DNA of 64,000 nt from Hydractinia symbiolongicarpus. Lineage: Eukaryota > Cnidaria > Hydrozoa > Anthoathecata > Hydractiniidae. Position 1 is the stretch's first letter; every line of letters starts with the position of its first letter. The notes beneath the pieces are model-generated. The model was not told where the DNA came from. It did no database searches and saw only the letters and a list, made by a program, of their open reading frames with translations. The stretch is taken from the NCBI RefSeq assembly GCF_029227915.1, contig NC_079875.1, positions 12,583,001 to 12,647,000 of the forward strand, in the 5' to 3' direction. A program made the position numbers and the translations under genes. Shown in pieces: positions 11,058 through 24,005 of the stretch.

Positions 11058-14000
11058 ATGGCAGAACCCTCTTCATATTCACAGAGACATCCACCAAGAC
11101 AGTTGGAAGAACTCAAAGTGTCAAATCTCATCACGTACGCTCATATAAATAATGAAGATATGATCTCGCTGCTGCCTCCAGGTATGAATAAACTTTTATA
11201 TACCGGTCCTTTATGCTAGTCTTATATACCACTCTTATTTATAGCTATCACATCAAAACTCACATGATGTATATAAAAAGTGCATATGTCTATCTTTCTA
11301 TTTTTTTCCGCAGTTTTCCTTTCTTTTGAGTTAACTTTGTGTATTTAAGAAAATTAGGCTTTGATTAATTTTCGTTATCACTTAATATCTGTCAAATTAA
11401 AATTGATTAAAGCTTGATTATAAGATGGTTATTTTTTTTATTTCTATCAAGCTGTTTTTACTTTTTCATTCAAAACATGGAACGCACATTCAGAAGAGTT
11501 TTGGCGAATTAATAGTTCTTTTTCTAAATTATGCATCACTTAAGCTTTTTTAAAAAAGTATTGGATAAATCCGCACAATGTCTCGATATTATATAAAAGG
11601 CGCAAAGCTATGAAATGTTTTTGCATTTCTGACTGGTTATGCTGGAGCGTGTTTCCAAAAGGGTAAGTCAGGACAACAGATTTTTTATTTTTTAGGTTCT
11701 AAAAAAAGCGAGTGCTTTACAAAATAAGTGGATTTTTATAAGAATAGAGATAATGAATTATGTACAAGCTGTATGTTAGACACAGTGCTAATTTTAATGA
11801 TATGTGCGAGTATCTGCAAGTTAAAAAAATAATTCGCGGGTAAAATTTTTATGCAGGTTTGCCAGGAATTAAATTTATTAATCTTGCAAGAAAAAAATCA
11901 GCAAAACCACGATGTTTATTTCTAACCAGAAGTGTCTGATATTGAAATAACGAACCGCGTTTGCGATGAATATAACAAGTTTGTAGAAGTTAGTTAAGCA
12001 ATTTTTGTTCTTGTTTCTTTATACGTATCAGTAATTTATCGAGGCTTGATGATCGTGTGGGGTGTGACATAACGTTTAGTTGAATACCAGGCTGTGTGTA
12101 TACTTATACTTCCATCAAACTAACATGCCTGGATTAAAACCTCATTTCTTTGTATTTTAGAAGTCCAAAACGAAGCGAACATTTCCACGTTTGACGATAT
12201 TATTAGCACTGCCGCAGGTGTGCCAAACGTTTCATTTGCTGGCGTGGACGCACTCTCTCAAATAACTGATAGCTACAAACAAGCTGGTCATATCGATATG
12301 ACTTTTCATCGAGGTGAAGACATAAACAACAACAACAACAATAATAATAATAATATGATCAACAATAATAACATGACAAAGTTGTCAGACGAAGAAGATG
12401 ATAGCGGCGATGACCTCGACCGACCATCCAAGCAAAAGAGACACAGAACGAGGTTCTCTCCCGCGCAATTAAATGAATTAGAACGATACTTTAGCAAGAC
12501 GCACTATCCAGATATTTTCGTACGAGAGGAATTAGCAATGAGAATTGGATTGACTGAATCACGTGTGCAGGTAAATCTTTTTTTTCTCTTCACTTTTGTA
12601 TTTTTATTACTTAAATATTTTTCTATTGCGTGCCCCTTTTTTACTTGCCTCAGTCTTATAAATGATGCAATCTACAGTTGCCATAGCAAAATTTTCAGTT
12701 TCTTTTCTCAGCGGTGCGAAGAATATAAAACGTTCATCAGATTATCGAGAAACGGCAAAATATTTGTCACGTGATCGCAATTTAATAAAAACCATTCAAC
12801 CGTAAATATTTCGAAAATGCATCGTAATGAGGTCAAAAGACAATTTCCCGCCCTTTTCATTATAAAAACTTCTGTATTTAGAAAAAACGTGAGCTCGACT
12901 TCTTGATGACTTAACTTAAAAAAACTCGTAACAACTTTATTTTACTTAAAAATAAGATATAAATAAATGGTACAAGATAATAAATATACCGGATATGACA
13001 AATATTTTAAGAAGTTGTTATGTGTAATGTGCCTTTGTTGATGAGAATGTCTGTGTGTAAAAGGAATTGTATCTAGATGACGTTACCACAACAAAATATC
13101 AATAAATCTTGTCGTAAACATATGTGAAGCTGGTAAAAAACCGACAAATCTTTGTTCTTTTTTGATCGTTTTTTTTTAAGAGCGAAAGTTAAATAGTCTA
13201 AAATATTTCAATTTGGGCCAATTTTTTAAATTCTTTTTAAGTAGGACCACTGGAAAGTTATGGAGTTAGCGAGAACTTAAGCATGTGAATGTTACATTCA
13301 TAGGACCTTAGACCTAAATGTGCGTGGAGAGTTGCACGTTTGGTAAAGTTTGGAGCTAGTCAACGTGCCTGACCATTTTTAAATTTCAGTAGGTTTGAGC
13401 CTGGATATTCTAGAGCCTACAATGTTCTTATGACTTTGACCTAATTCTTAGAAAAAAGTTACTGTTTAGAAAATTAACACAAAAGTACTTCAAGAGAGAT
13501 TGTTACAAAAATTGGCGGACTTTTTTTTTAAATTACGTGGTAAACAAATATGGCGGCTTTTTGTTTACATTTTCTCATTAAACCGACAGACGGGCAGGTT
13601 GTTTGAAACTTATTTTACAATGATCTGTTTCTTTATTTCGATAAAGCAAAAGTATTATCTAGGAATTACTTAACAAGCTAAAACTTGAAATTGCAGAAGA
13701 AAAGTCAAAAGTTGAATGTTAAAAAGAAACACCGAAGAAAGGGTTCATGATAAGATTAAAAAAGTCATTTTAAATAAAAAATAAAAGTTCAAGTAACGTT
13801 GTATTCATCGTCTTTGTTCTAGTCTCTATTTGCACATAATAATTACAATCTATAATTTGTGATAAAGCTTTAGATAGCTGATCCCTCACGACAATCATTT
13901 ATCCTAATTAACAACAGAATGAATCTTCTAATTAAATTTAAGTGATCCTGATATTATGTGAAATGCATTTTAAGAAAAGTTTGTCTGCGGTTTTACTTAA

Positions 14001-15461
14001 ATACACTTCAAAAGTGAACCGACTGCGAATGATAAAAATGACACAAAAAAGTTGATATTAGAATAACAACAACAAACTTAAATTCTTTCCAGATTATTTT
14101 CTAAATAATAAAAGGAAAATCTTAAAGGTTTTAATTTATTTAAGAAATTGATCTGAATAACTTTTATAGTAGTTTACGTCAAATAGATTTCCACTTTTTG
14201 TTGTGACGTAGCTTGGGAAACAAAGCGGATGTAATTTTTGTTTTGGTTCAAATTCGCAACCTACACCTGCACAATTCTCCCATTGGCAATATAATAATAT
14301 AACTACCCTTTTTCCCTAATTTTGTCTGGCTTTGTGTGTTTCACAATCGTGCTACGAATGCACGAAATATTTACGCACAAAATAACAATTGCGACATCTG
14401 TACGACAGGCAAATTTCCGTGGATTTTTCGCCCACTCTGTCTTGTGCCAGTCTTTTTGTTGCTTCCACTGACCGCTAACCAGTCTGTGTACCAAGCAACA
14501 CAATGCTATACACATCACTAGTGTGTAAAGTAACTTAACTGCAGCAGGGGTTGACGAGACACACATTAGCATGCATTTCCCAAATTTCCCAAATTTCTTA
14601 CTTACTCCCCATCGTAAGTCAATGTTCTTTGTCTTCTAAAATCTGTTCTAAAATCTCTCACAATGTGCCTAGTATAACATACCAATGGGTTAGATATCTA
14701 CCTTAAAAACAATCAACACATATGGCTAATGCAATTACGCATGCTTTATAGGAAAAAGTGTTCCTAAAACTACCAAATTTTGAATTTTTATTTCTATGTT
14801 TGCGCAGGGTTTTTTTTAGCGCAGAATAAATAAGTATTGTCCCATTAACGAATTTTTACTCCAAAAATATGAAACATTTTCCTCCTCATGTGAAACTTTA
14901 CTTTACTTTCTAAAATGCTACATTTTAACTCACTTAAGTGTAACTTTAGTGTAACTTTAACATACATAATTTTTTCTGACAGTTTAAACTGACCATCATA
15001 TCTATTGTTGATTTTTTTAGGTGTGGTTTCAGAATCGTCGAGCAAAATGGAAGAAACGCAAGAAAACCATGAATATGTTCCATCATTCTTCCGGACTGTT
15101 TTCCTCTTACTTTAATCAAAACTTTACAAACTCGCCACGTGATAGCTCATGTTACCATAACGACCACATGTGGACGTCATCACCGCCCACAAACTATGGT
15201 GCAAATGTTAATCAAACTGCCCAACTTCCTGTAGGTAGTCAATTCCCATACAACCAATTACCACCTAATTATCCGTTAGAACGAAGCCCTATTGGTCCAC
15301 AGGGATACATAGGGAATCCAGACTGTTCACGGGATGTGGATTATGTATCGAGTACTTCGCCAGCGAGTCAATATGCTTCGTCTAATGAAATGGATCATTG
15401 GAATGGAATAGGAGACATGCGCAGAAAAACAATTGAACATAAACCGCTATCATATAGATAG
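11058..15461 (+). CDS. otp: Orthopedia (Otp) homeodomain transcription factor, 3 exons
   Basis: Exons 11058-11181, 12161-12570 and 15021-15461 join in frame to 324 residues, almost the human OTP length (325). The start is the first ATG after an in-frame stop at 11010. The paired-like homeodomain (about residues 134-193) carries [32 protein letters not shown] and [16 protein letters not shown], nearly identical to Otp, with Gln at homeodomain position 50. The intron falls between homeodomain positions 46 and 47, as in many paired-like genes. Upstream is an asparagine run encoded by an AAC/AAT microsatellite and an acidic [10 protein letters not shown] patch; the C-terminus ends in [18 protein letters not shown], a recognisable if divergent OAR motif. 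Otp (known) specifies neurosecretory and hypothalamic-type neurons in bilaterians; in this animal a neuronal role is inference. Intron 2 is 2.45 kb. Confidence 0.93.
12328..12374 (+). repeat. AAC/AAT trinucleotide run coding polyasparagine
   Basis: An interrupted (AAC)n(AAT)n microsatellite within otp exon 2 encodes about a dozen asparagines broken by Met and Ile. It lies in frame, so length changes would alter only the linker before the homeodomain. Confidence 0.85.
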
Positions 15462-18400
15462 GCGCATGGTAAAAAGTTATAGTTCGGAATATGTAATGAA
15501 AAATGCATATCTTTGCTGCAAGATCAAAACATAACAGGTTTGATGGCAATCTGTTAACTGTTGAGTTTGGTTCAAAAAAAATAATAACTGCAACTTTTTT
15601 CTCCTAAAGGTGAAATCTCTTTTGCTTCTTCGTTAACCAACTGACCTTGGTGGGCTTTTCTTAGGTGTTTTATCAAGTGTATCCTGCCGATATTTCCGAT
15701 GAAAGTTCTGCTAAATGAAAACCCTCATCGGAAAGAGTTTTCCAGTTCACAGTACTAAAAGTAAAAGGGCACTTTTGTTTGATATTTTAGCGCGACATTC
15801 TTACTCGGACCTAGACTCTCAAAAAGCCCGTAAATTAATACAGCATATGCATATCATCTTATAACGTGAAAGTAATCGACGCTAACACAGAGAAAATTTA
15901 AAAAAAAATATCTATCTGCTTGTAAAATTTATATTTATTTTTAAAAATAGACATATAATAGTTGTATTATAGCGATTTTTTGTACTTTTGTTTTCCCTTC
16001 TACGATGTACGTATGTAAATTTTGAGGAAGAAAAACTATATATAGATATTCAATCTGCAATTTTATGTTAGTAAATTTTGTTTTAATGTTTAGTTCACTA
16101 TATACATAGATATATATTTATTTATTTATTTTGCACTTAAGTTATCTCTGGAAATTGTATGTGATGCAAAAAAATATAAAACCCCTACTACCATTTTGGT
16201 TTTGCTTTTTGTCTTCTTTTCTCCCCCGACCTGGTGGCTACTCTAAAGACCTACTTATCTTTCCCCATTTTATTTCAACAACAAATTTAATAATTGAGAT
16301 TTGACAAGGATATATTCCGATCTAACTGGTACTTTAAGAACCAGAGAAAGTGTCAATTATATCCTTTTTTATTTGTTAACGGTCCTCCCATCTCATCTAT
16401 CAACGAAATTAAAAGCGAGTCTATGTTTACGTCCTTGATGGACACCCGTATTCTGTTTAATCTTGTTCCCGAATGCTTTATGCTAAAAAAGATACACAAA
16501 CTAGCGATGTCCAAATAATGCACGGCGGGTGAAGCACAAACTGCTGATGCCTGGAATATGCACGACGGATAACACAAGGATTTTTCTACAGACTAACAGT
16601 GTTGCATAGATGTACATGGTAAACCAATAACCTCCTCGTCAGGTCTATTTTACTCCTATGATGATGTTGATGGTACAACAGCAGCCAAAAATGCATGGTA
16701 TTGGGTGTGAGGTTTATAATTTACTTTTGTATATTTACTTAATTTTTTCAAAATCTTTTTATAAGGTCAACAAAAATGTTTAAGCATAGGTAAATAGAAT
16801 AACGCAAAAGCACTGCCACAAACTTTCCCGAGGATTTTATTTTCGCGAATTCGGGGAAAAATCGCGAAACTGGCGAATTTTTTTCTTGCGAAAATATCTT
16901 TTCTTAAAGTAAGTTTTAAATAAAGATTATGGATATTTCCATAACCATAAAGATTATGGATATGGAAATTCTGCTGAATCTGACATCATTTAAAGACATT
17001 TCCCAAGTTTCTTTTCTCTCTTTAAACTTTGACTTCAAGTAACAACAAATGTTAGGTTAGGAACAAGACTGTATTTTTTTAAATTTAGAAAAGAAGGCAT
17101 CCAACTCAACTATGGAGATCTAATAGTACAGCGAAAGTCTTAGCTACGTTCGTGCGAGTAGAACACATGCATTTGTGACATAGTGGTTATTAGAATTTAT
17201 TAGAATTTTACATAATTTGAAATAACGTTAAAACTTCCGTGCAAATGCAAAAACTTATAAATAAACTACACTAAATGATTACTGGGCTGTGGTTTAGTTT
17301 ATTGCACTGATATATTAAGGCGTTGCCGTTATAAAATCTTTGACTCAACCTTGGAGAAAGGGTCAAGCAATTTCATGTAAGATATGTGTAACTGCTCTCA
17401 ACAACAAGTAACTAGTAAATTTTTCTTTTTTTGACCGAGTCAAACGACCCTTTTACATGAAGGGTACTTGTTAACTTTAAGTATAAAAGGCTTGAACAAG
17501 ATGTAATACTTTTTATGAATAATCTATGGTGAGGAATTTTTTGTTGTCCAGGACAACAGAGCAATTTAGTGTATGTTTTAGGATTGTTATTACAAAAATT
17601 TTTGAATGTTCCACAATCCTCACCTTTTTTTTCAAGAAACATTAGAACTTAACAAGAACAAGTTTGTTTGTCGGGTATTTTAACAAATTTGGACAAAGTT
17701 TCTTATTAAGAAAGTTTCCTTCTTAAATAGTGAACAAGAAGGGAAGTAGGGGTCGTAGTGCTGATCACGAGACACATTTTTATCAACCTCGTTCCCAGGG
17801 CTTGTTATATGTTTTTTATATTTGGACAGGTGTATCAATACAGAAAAGCTAGCAAGCACTGGGAAGTTATTTTTTTATGAGAATAAAGTTTATAAGTATC
17901 ACGCACAAGTTTCGAATCTCCAAATTACAATAAAGATTTAATAATCACTATAGGTAGTTTACTTCGAAGTTTTTAGTTTGTATTTACCGAAATCCGAATT
18001 GTTCCCACTTTTAAAAAAATTCCCCACACACCTTTTCTGACAGAGGATATTTAACGAGCGTCCTACTCAACGTCTTCCCTTGCATGAGCCTCTCCTCTAT
18101 TTCCCAAAAAAGGCGTTCATTAAAAAAATACACGCTAATAAGAGAACCAAGCGTGCAAAAAAAAACTATAAAAAAGCAACATTTTTTGGGGAACTTGTCC
18201 TAAACGTCATGTAAGTTTTATACAGCCTATTAAAAAATAAAAATTTCTATTGGCGAACCAGCCTACATAATCAACCACACACGTGAATTTAGTCCTCCTA
18301 AGATAGCCAAGTAAGCAAGAGTCTGTTAAATACAGAAACATGGAGCGTCAGCCAAAATGTTTTGTCGTCTACTATAAAAAATTAAAATATACTAGTCGTT

Positions 18401-20926
18401 ATTTATACCGCATTGCGTGCGTCTCACTACCTGCGCAGCTAAGCTATCATTTGGCGTGACAGACAGACAGACGGACGGACAGACGTATACGTGTATTATA
18501 ATATAGACAATAACGCAAAAACAATACAGTGAAATTAATTGTTACGGGTACTTTTATTTTGTAAGCGGTGGTGTAGCTGTTATTAAGGAGTTTTCATAAA
18601 CACTAAAATTTTTGATATTTAAGCGTTTCTATTTTTGTTTCTTAAATTCGAGTTAAAATTTTAAAATCAGTCGCTGTTTTCCAATATATTTAAGGAGGAC
18701 CTTCCTCAATACAGCTCGCCCTTCATCGAAACCCCAATATTTAAAGGAGCAGCTCTCATTCGACTACTCATTCTTTAGCTATTTAAGTAAAAATGGCAAG
18801 GTTATATGGGACGAATTTTTTATTTCCAAAGTATTTTAAATTGAGTCAAAAATTTGACGGCTCTGACAGAATATCATATGCATAGAAGAGCTCTGGTTAT
18901 AACCTCAAAACATTAACAAAACGGTCTACTTGGTCTGTTTAATGTCAAATTCAAGAAGCGCCGCCAGAAGTCAAGATGTATGGCAAATTTTACTTAGGCC
19001 TAAATTTCCACCATGGAAATTGTTTGTTAATAACCACTTATTTGTCCAGCAATTTGTATAATTTTGGACCATTCAAATTGTTTAGGACTGTTTAAAATTT
19101 CGGCAATTTTGGGAGTGATTTTCTAAATTTGACATTGTTTATAAAAAAATAACAAATACGGTAACTAATTCCGACAAAAACTATGGGGTAAAGGTGGCTG
19201 CAGCGGTATTTCTTATAAGCAACTTTTGATCCGACACTTAGGCTGCTTAAAAAATGCCTTACTGCTCAAGAGAAAGTGAGAAAAGCCCAAGATTATTAAA
19301 AAAAGCTGACAAAAATTAAAGTTATTTACCCACTGTTGTCCGATTTAATGTGAAGTTTTTAGGTAATACCAAGATTAAATAATTGCTCGGTTGAAAAGCA
19401 TGCAAAAAAGAGTTATTTCATATACAAATATAAATATTTGCCATAGGGAAAAGTTAAGTGTATTCATTTACTTAAGTGAAGAAAGTAATTCGAAAACATT
19501 GTAACAGAAAAGAATGCAGAATCGTAAACTTAAATTTCGAATTCTTAAAACAAGGATTCAAATACTTTTATTTTTCATCTCGAATTTCACCTTACTTTTG
19601 GCGCTTTTGAAATTTTTTTAAAAATTCTGTATAAATTCACTTTAGAAATGGGCACAACCTACTTGAGCATTTAATTCCAAAATAAAATAAAAATGTGCAC
19701 ATTTGCAATATTTTATTCCGCATTTTTTACAACTCTTAAAGACCCATTCTTAATTTTCAATTACACAATCATTTCTCCCACAAACGATATATTCCCTGGT
19801 AATGTTGATTATTTTTGACGAACTTATCTTCGCAAATTAAAGGCAAAACGTTCTTTTTTTGGAATTTGTTTTTCCAAATAGATTCCCATATCAAACATTT
19901 TGTGACCATAATATTTAGCATTTTTTTTTTTAGATTTTTGCATGAAAAATTGTTTGTTCTAATTTATCAAAATTTATTTTTGTGAATTGGGTCATAAAAA
20001 AATTTGCGGGACTTAATTCGAAAAAATTACCGAGCCAATAATTAATTTCGAAAGATTAAATCCAGCAATAATTAATAATTTTGAGCAAAAAGTATTAAGT
20101 ACTGAGTAGTATTAAGTATGAGTAATATAAGTTCGAGTAATGCATCTACAGAACACTATAAGATAAGTAGGGGATCTAATAGACAGTATAGGTTTGTGTT
20201 GTGCATCTACAGAACACTATAAATGCGAGTAGTGGATCTAAAAGACGGTATAAGTATTGAGTAGTGCATCTAAAGAACACTAAATATGAGTAGTGTTTCT
20301 AAGGACAGTAAGTCTATAATATATATTGAGTAGTGCGTATGAAGGTCTATAAACAGTGCTTTTCTTTGAAACTACATTTTCTCGTGTGGTTTTTCTTTTT
20401 TGTAATCAGACTTCTTTTAAACCTTAATCAAATGTAGTTTCGAAATAAAACACATTGTGCACAATTTCTGAAAAGAACCTTTAGATACATGTCAAAGTTG
20501 TTCATCATACAATTTCTCTTCAAATTATTTTTTTTATCCTGCTTTAACCGATTCTATCATCGAAGTAAACGTTAATGTTATTTCAGCGTGACAGCTCAAG
20601 GAAAACTCTCTAGTCGAGCTGTTTTGTAAAAAATGGGAAAAATCAGTTAAAAATAGTCAAAACATAATTGGAACAAAAAGACACAAAAAATAAACTAGAT
20701 TGTAACATACATTTTTTTTCTCTACAACGCGCGTCTCTAAGTTTACTCTACCGGCAGATGTTTTTTATAAAGCATTACTTACACATAAAATAGTACTCGA
20801 CCTCTAACTCGTCTTTGACATAATTGCGATAACCAAAAATGAATGTGTTTCTGCCCGGTAGAGGTGTTGTTGATCATATAATAAATTACTAAAAACATTT
20901 TATCGGCTGCAAAGTAGAAAGACTTC
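15462..20926. other. Intergenic region between otp and tbca
   Basis: No supported gene. It begins with probable otp 3' UTR. It holds a CTCGTTCCCAGGGC motif (17787-17800), CGCGAA-rich words near 16845-16890, a GACAGACAGACGG-type run near 18460-18485 and a minisatellite at 20090-20345. The open frames around 16294-16577 show no recognisable domain. Confidence 0.5.
20090..20345. repeat. Degenerate minisatellite
   Basis: Words of the type GAGTAGTGCATCTAAAGAAC and ACTATAAATGCGAGTAGTGG alternate about seven times with variable spacing of roughly 30-40 bp, with GGATCTAA(T/A)AGAC variants between. Confidence 0.75.
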
Positions 20927-23081
20927 TCATGATGCAACTTGTTCCTTCGCATCTTCAAGAATACTTTCTGCAGTTTTGTACTCTTCTGTTTCAGCTAATG
21001 ATTTTTCTTCCTCCTTAAAAAATGTTAGGAATTATCGAAATTTTTTTTATAATCGGAGGTTTTTCCTTCATATACCTGGAATAATGGATTAATTTTGGCT
21101 AATAAACAAAAGATTTCGCGTGGATTTCTTTTCCTAAGGGCAGAGTTACGAGTGTTCTACTTTTTGTTAGACTTTTGATATATTTATCATTTTAATGTTA
21201 TAATATTAGTGATTATAAACTGATACGTCGCATTATAAAATATAATAAGCTATAAAAACGTTCTTTTCGTAGAAGCCAAAACGTTTTATAACTTCAGTAA
21301 AATTTAAATGACCTGAAACTTGGTTACAACCTTTCAAGCAGGTTCATGCTACAAATGCTACGACACGAATGCGCTTAAATCGCAGTTAAGGTTTAAAAAT
21401 CTTATTTAAAACACGTTAAAAATACACTTAAATCACAGTGAGAACCAGTTAACAATGCAAAAGACTCATCCAAGATTTTACAGACATTTAAGCAGGAAAA
21501 ATAAAAATAAAGAACTTAAAACAGTTAAAAACCGGATAATTATTGTTGGAAACAATTATCATCATTTTAAATAACTTCGGATATTATTCAGATTAAACAT
21601 ACGATTAAGGGGATTTCTATAAGTATGCGAAACCTACCCACTTTAAAATACATGAGAGCTGTCAAACCTGAATAATAGTAGTCCCAATTTTCAAGGGACG
21701 TGATTGGCTGATACACAGCTTTTAAATTACAATGCTCACACTTACTAAAAGAGCTGCCAATTCTTCGTGAGCTTTTTGTAAGCGGCGAGAACAGTCTGGA
21801 ATCATTGCAGCGGATTCGTTTTTTACTTCAATCTACAACAAATAAACTGATTTTTGAGAATTTATGTCTTCAAAATAGGGTAGTGCTGTGCTATATCATA
21901 AGAGGTTGTATCATAAGAGATTTTAATTCGTTTTTTTCAAACACAAACAGAATACTAAATGCCATTACATAACAAAAAGAAAAAAATAAGTATCTAGGTT
22001 TTACAAAGTCAGCAAATGTGTCGTATTTTTGTATAAGCATTGCATCAACTCAATATCAATCCAATTATTTCCTGACGTTTCTGAATCTCTATAGTTACAG
22101 AAGCTAAAATAAAAACCTAACAATCTTAACCTAAAAAATGTAAATTCGATACTACAATGTGATAACACAACTCGACTTTAGTAATATTAGGAATAGATAT
22201 ATTTGAAAAAAGGGAAAAAACGATAGACCATATAAATCCTTTCCTGGGACTGTCCTGGGAAAAGACTCTCCTGGGTTTAACTTGTACGATACGATAACGT
22301 ACACAATCTTACACTTTTAAAGACCTTACCATTTTCTTAATATCATATTCATCCTTTTCCTCCTTCTTCATTGTTTCGATTTTTTCTTCATGTTGTTGAA
22401 ATTCTTTCTCATACATTACCTTTTCTTTTGATAATCTTAACAAAGAAAAACAACCGTAATAACACCTCCTTACAGGGCCACTTTTTAAAAAGTAAATTTT
22501 TCGAGGAGTTGTTTGACCTTTTCTCAAACGTGATCTGGTTCAATAAAAAAAAGGTCACATGGACAGTTGTCATAACCTAAAATTAAACAACCTGACCTGA
22601 ATAACAAAATAGACTCATAAAAGTGATTTTCTAGGAATTCTTTCCATTTCCAAAAGCATTTCCTAACTTTTAGAAGTTTTCTTGAGTAGTGACTACGCAT
22701 TTACAAAGACATAGCTTTCCAATTTTTCCTGACTCCTGGCATATATATGTATATAGACGTTTCTTATTTTCTTTCTGTTACTAACAATACTCTTTACCAG
22801 TAACAACTTGGAAGAATTCTCTAAGTTACACGGCAAGAAACAAAGTTTAATTTCATTCTGTCGGTGCTCCTTTACGAAAGGAATCATGCAGAAACTGATA
22901 CTGTTACAGCTACTGAGTTCCTGTTAACCTATGTTGTTCTGTATATACTCATTCTTAAAGTTAATCTAAGCCTTAAACATAACGTGTCAACGCCTGTGTA
23001 TTCCACAAGTTGTCTCGCTTACCTTTTCACAACTCCACTTTTGATGGTTAAGTTACGTAACTTCGGATCCTTAGGAGGCAT
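20927..23081 (-). CDS. tbca: Tubulin-specific chaperone A (cofactor A), 4 exons
   Basis: On the minus strand exons 23081-23023, 22435-22330, 21832-21746 and 21013-20927 join in frame through GT-AG junctions to 112 residues (human TBCA 108). Diagnostic segments are LTIKSGVVKR, RLSKEKVMYEKEF, EYDIKKM, AMIPDCSRRLQKAHEELAAL and EETEEYKTAES-type helices, all in TBCA order. The family is a three-helix bundle that captures folded beta-tubulin in the cytosol and passes it along the tubulin-folding pathway (known). The start ATG lies 18 nt after an acceptor-like AG (23101-23100). The single long open frame around exon 2 (22309-22527) includes intron sequence on both sides and is not the true product. 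Identification is secure; only the UTR limits are unknown. Confidence 0.93.
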
Positions 23082-24005
23082 GTTTTTTTGTTCTATTCCC
23101 TAAAACAAAGCATGTAATTTACAGTTGATTAGTTAACTTCATAAAAAAGCAAAACAAAGCACTAAATTTTGTTATAGTTGAGGGATAGTCAATTTTGGTC
23201 ATCAGATGTACATTACAGTATAAGGATACATACTAATAAGGTAGCTTGAAGTCTATTTGGCAAACGAGATATTTTTTTATTATTCCAGTCTTTAAAATAC
23301 ATGCAATTTTTTAATAATTTAATTTTATTGATGGCTTTCGTCATATGAAACTTTGTATTATTTAATAACAACTTCCGTAAATTTTTAGTCCGTAAATTAC
23401 ACAACAATTATACATGACAGGTACAATTTCGAATTCAATGAAGACAAAAATCTAGTTTCCTTTTTGAATGATTAACTTTTATTGCTTATCTTATTACTTA
23501 CTTTACTGCCATTATTAGAATGAAAACCATTTTCAGATAAAACGATAGTCAACATGGACTTTAATGACCCCCCCCCCCTTATTCTCAACCCCAACCCCAA
23601 TAGTGTAAACATCAAGCAATTACTTCATATGAAATCAGCTAACAGGGAATGGGAACTCAAATCCACAATATTTTGACTTGAAGCAATGAATTTCTTAACA
23701 AATCACAATGGTCAACATATTGGCACATTACTGTGGTTGCCATAAATCATACTAACGCTGCAAGAAAAGCCTTTTCTGACTGACTTTAGAAAACAACTAA
23801 AAGTTATAAATATCAATATAACTAAGACAAACTTCTTTGTGAAATAAAAACTCTTTAAAATACAATAAAGTATTATAACACAAGTTATATATACAAGATG
23901 AATCTGATTCTATAATTAAGACCAGTTGTGTGGATTGATACTTCAGCTAAGTATATTCTTCATAGTAACAACAAAATAGCGTCGGATCCAGCAATATCGG
24001 ATTGA
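23082..24005. other. Spacer between lsm6 and tbca
   Basis: About 0.9 kb between the 3' end of lsm6 and the 5' end of tbca, both minus strand. No ORF worth calling; it contains a CCCCCCCCCC run at about 23570 followed by CAACCCCAACCCCAA. A tbca promoter or UTR is expected here but no motif is clear. Confidence 0.5.

Noticed and set aside
16294-16577. Overlapping 74-codon frames on both strands
   Set aside because: No recognisable domain or splice context; probably downstream spacer of otp.
22309-22527. Single 72-codon minus-strand frame as a gene
   Set aside because: It is exon 2 of tbca plus intron sequence on both sides; the spliced model explains it.
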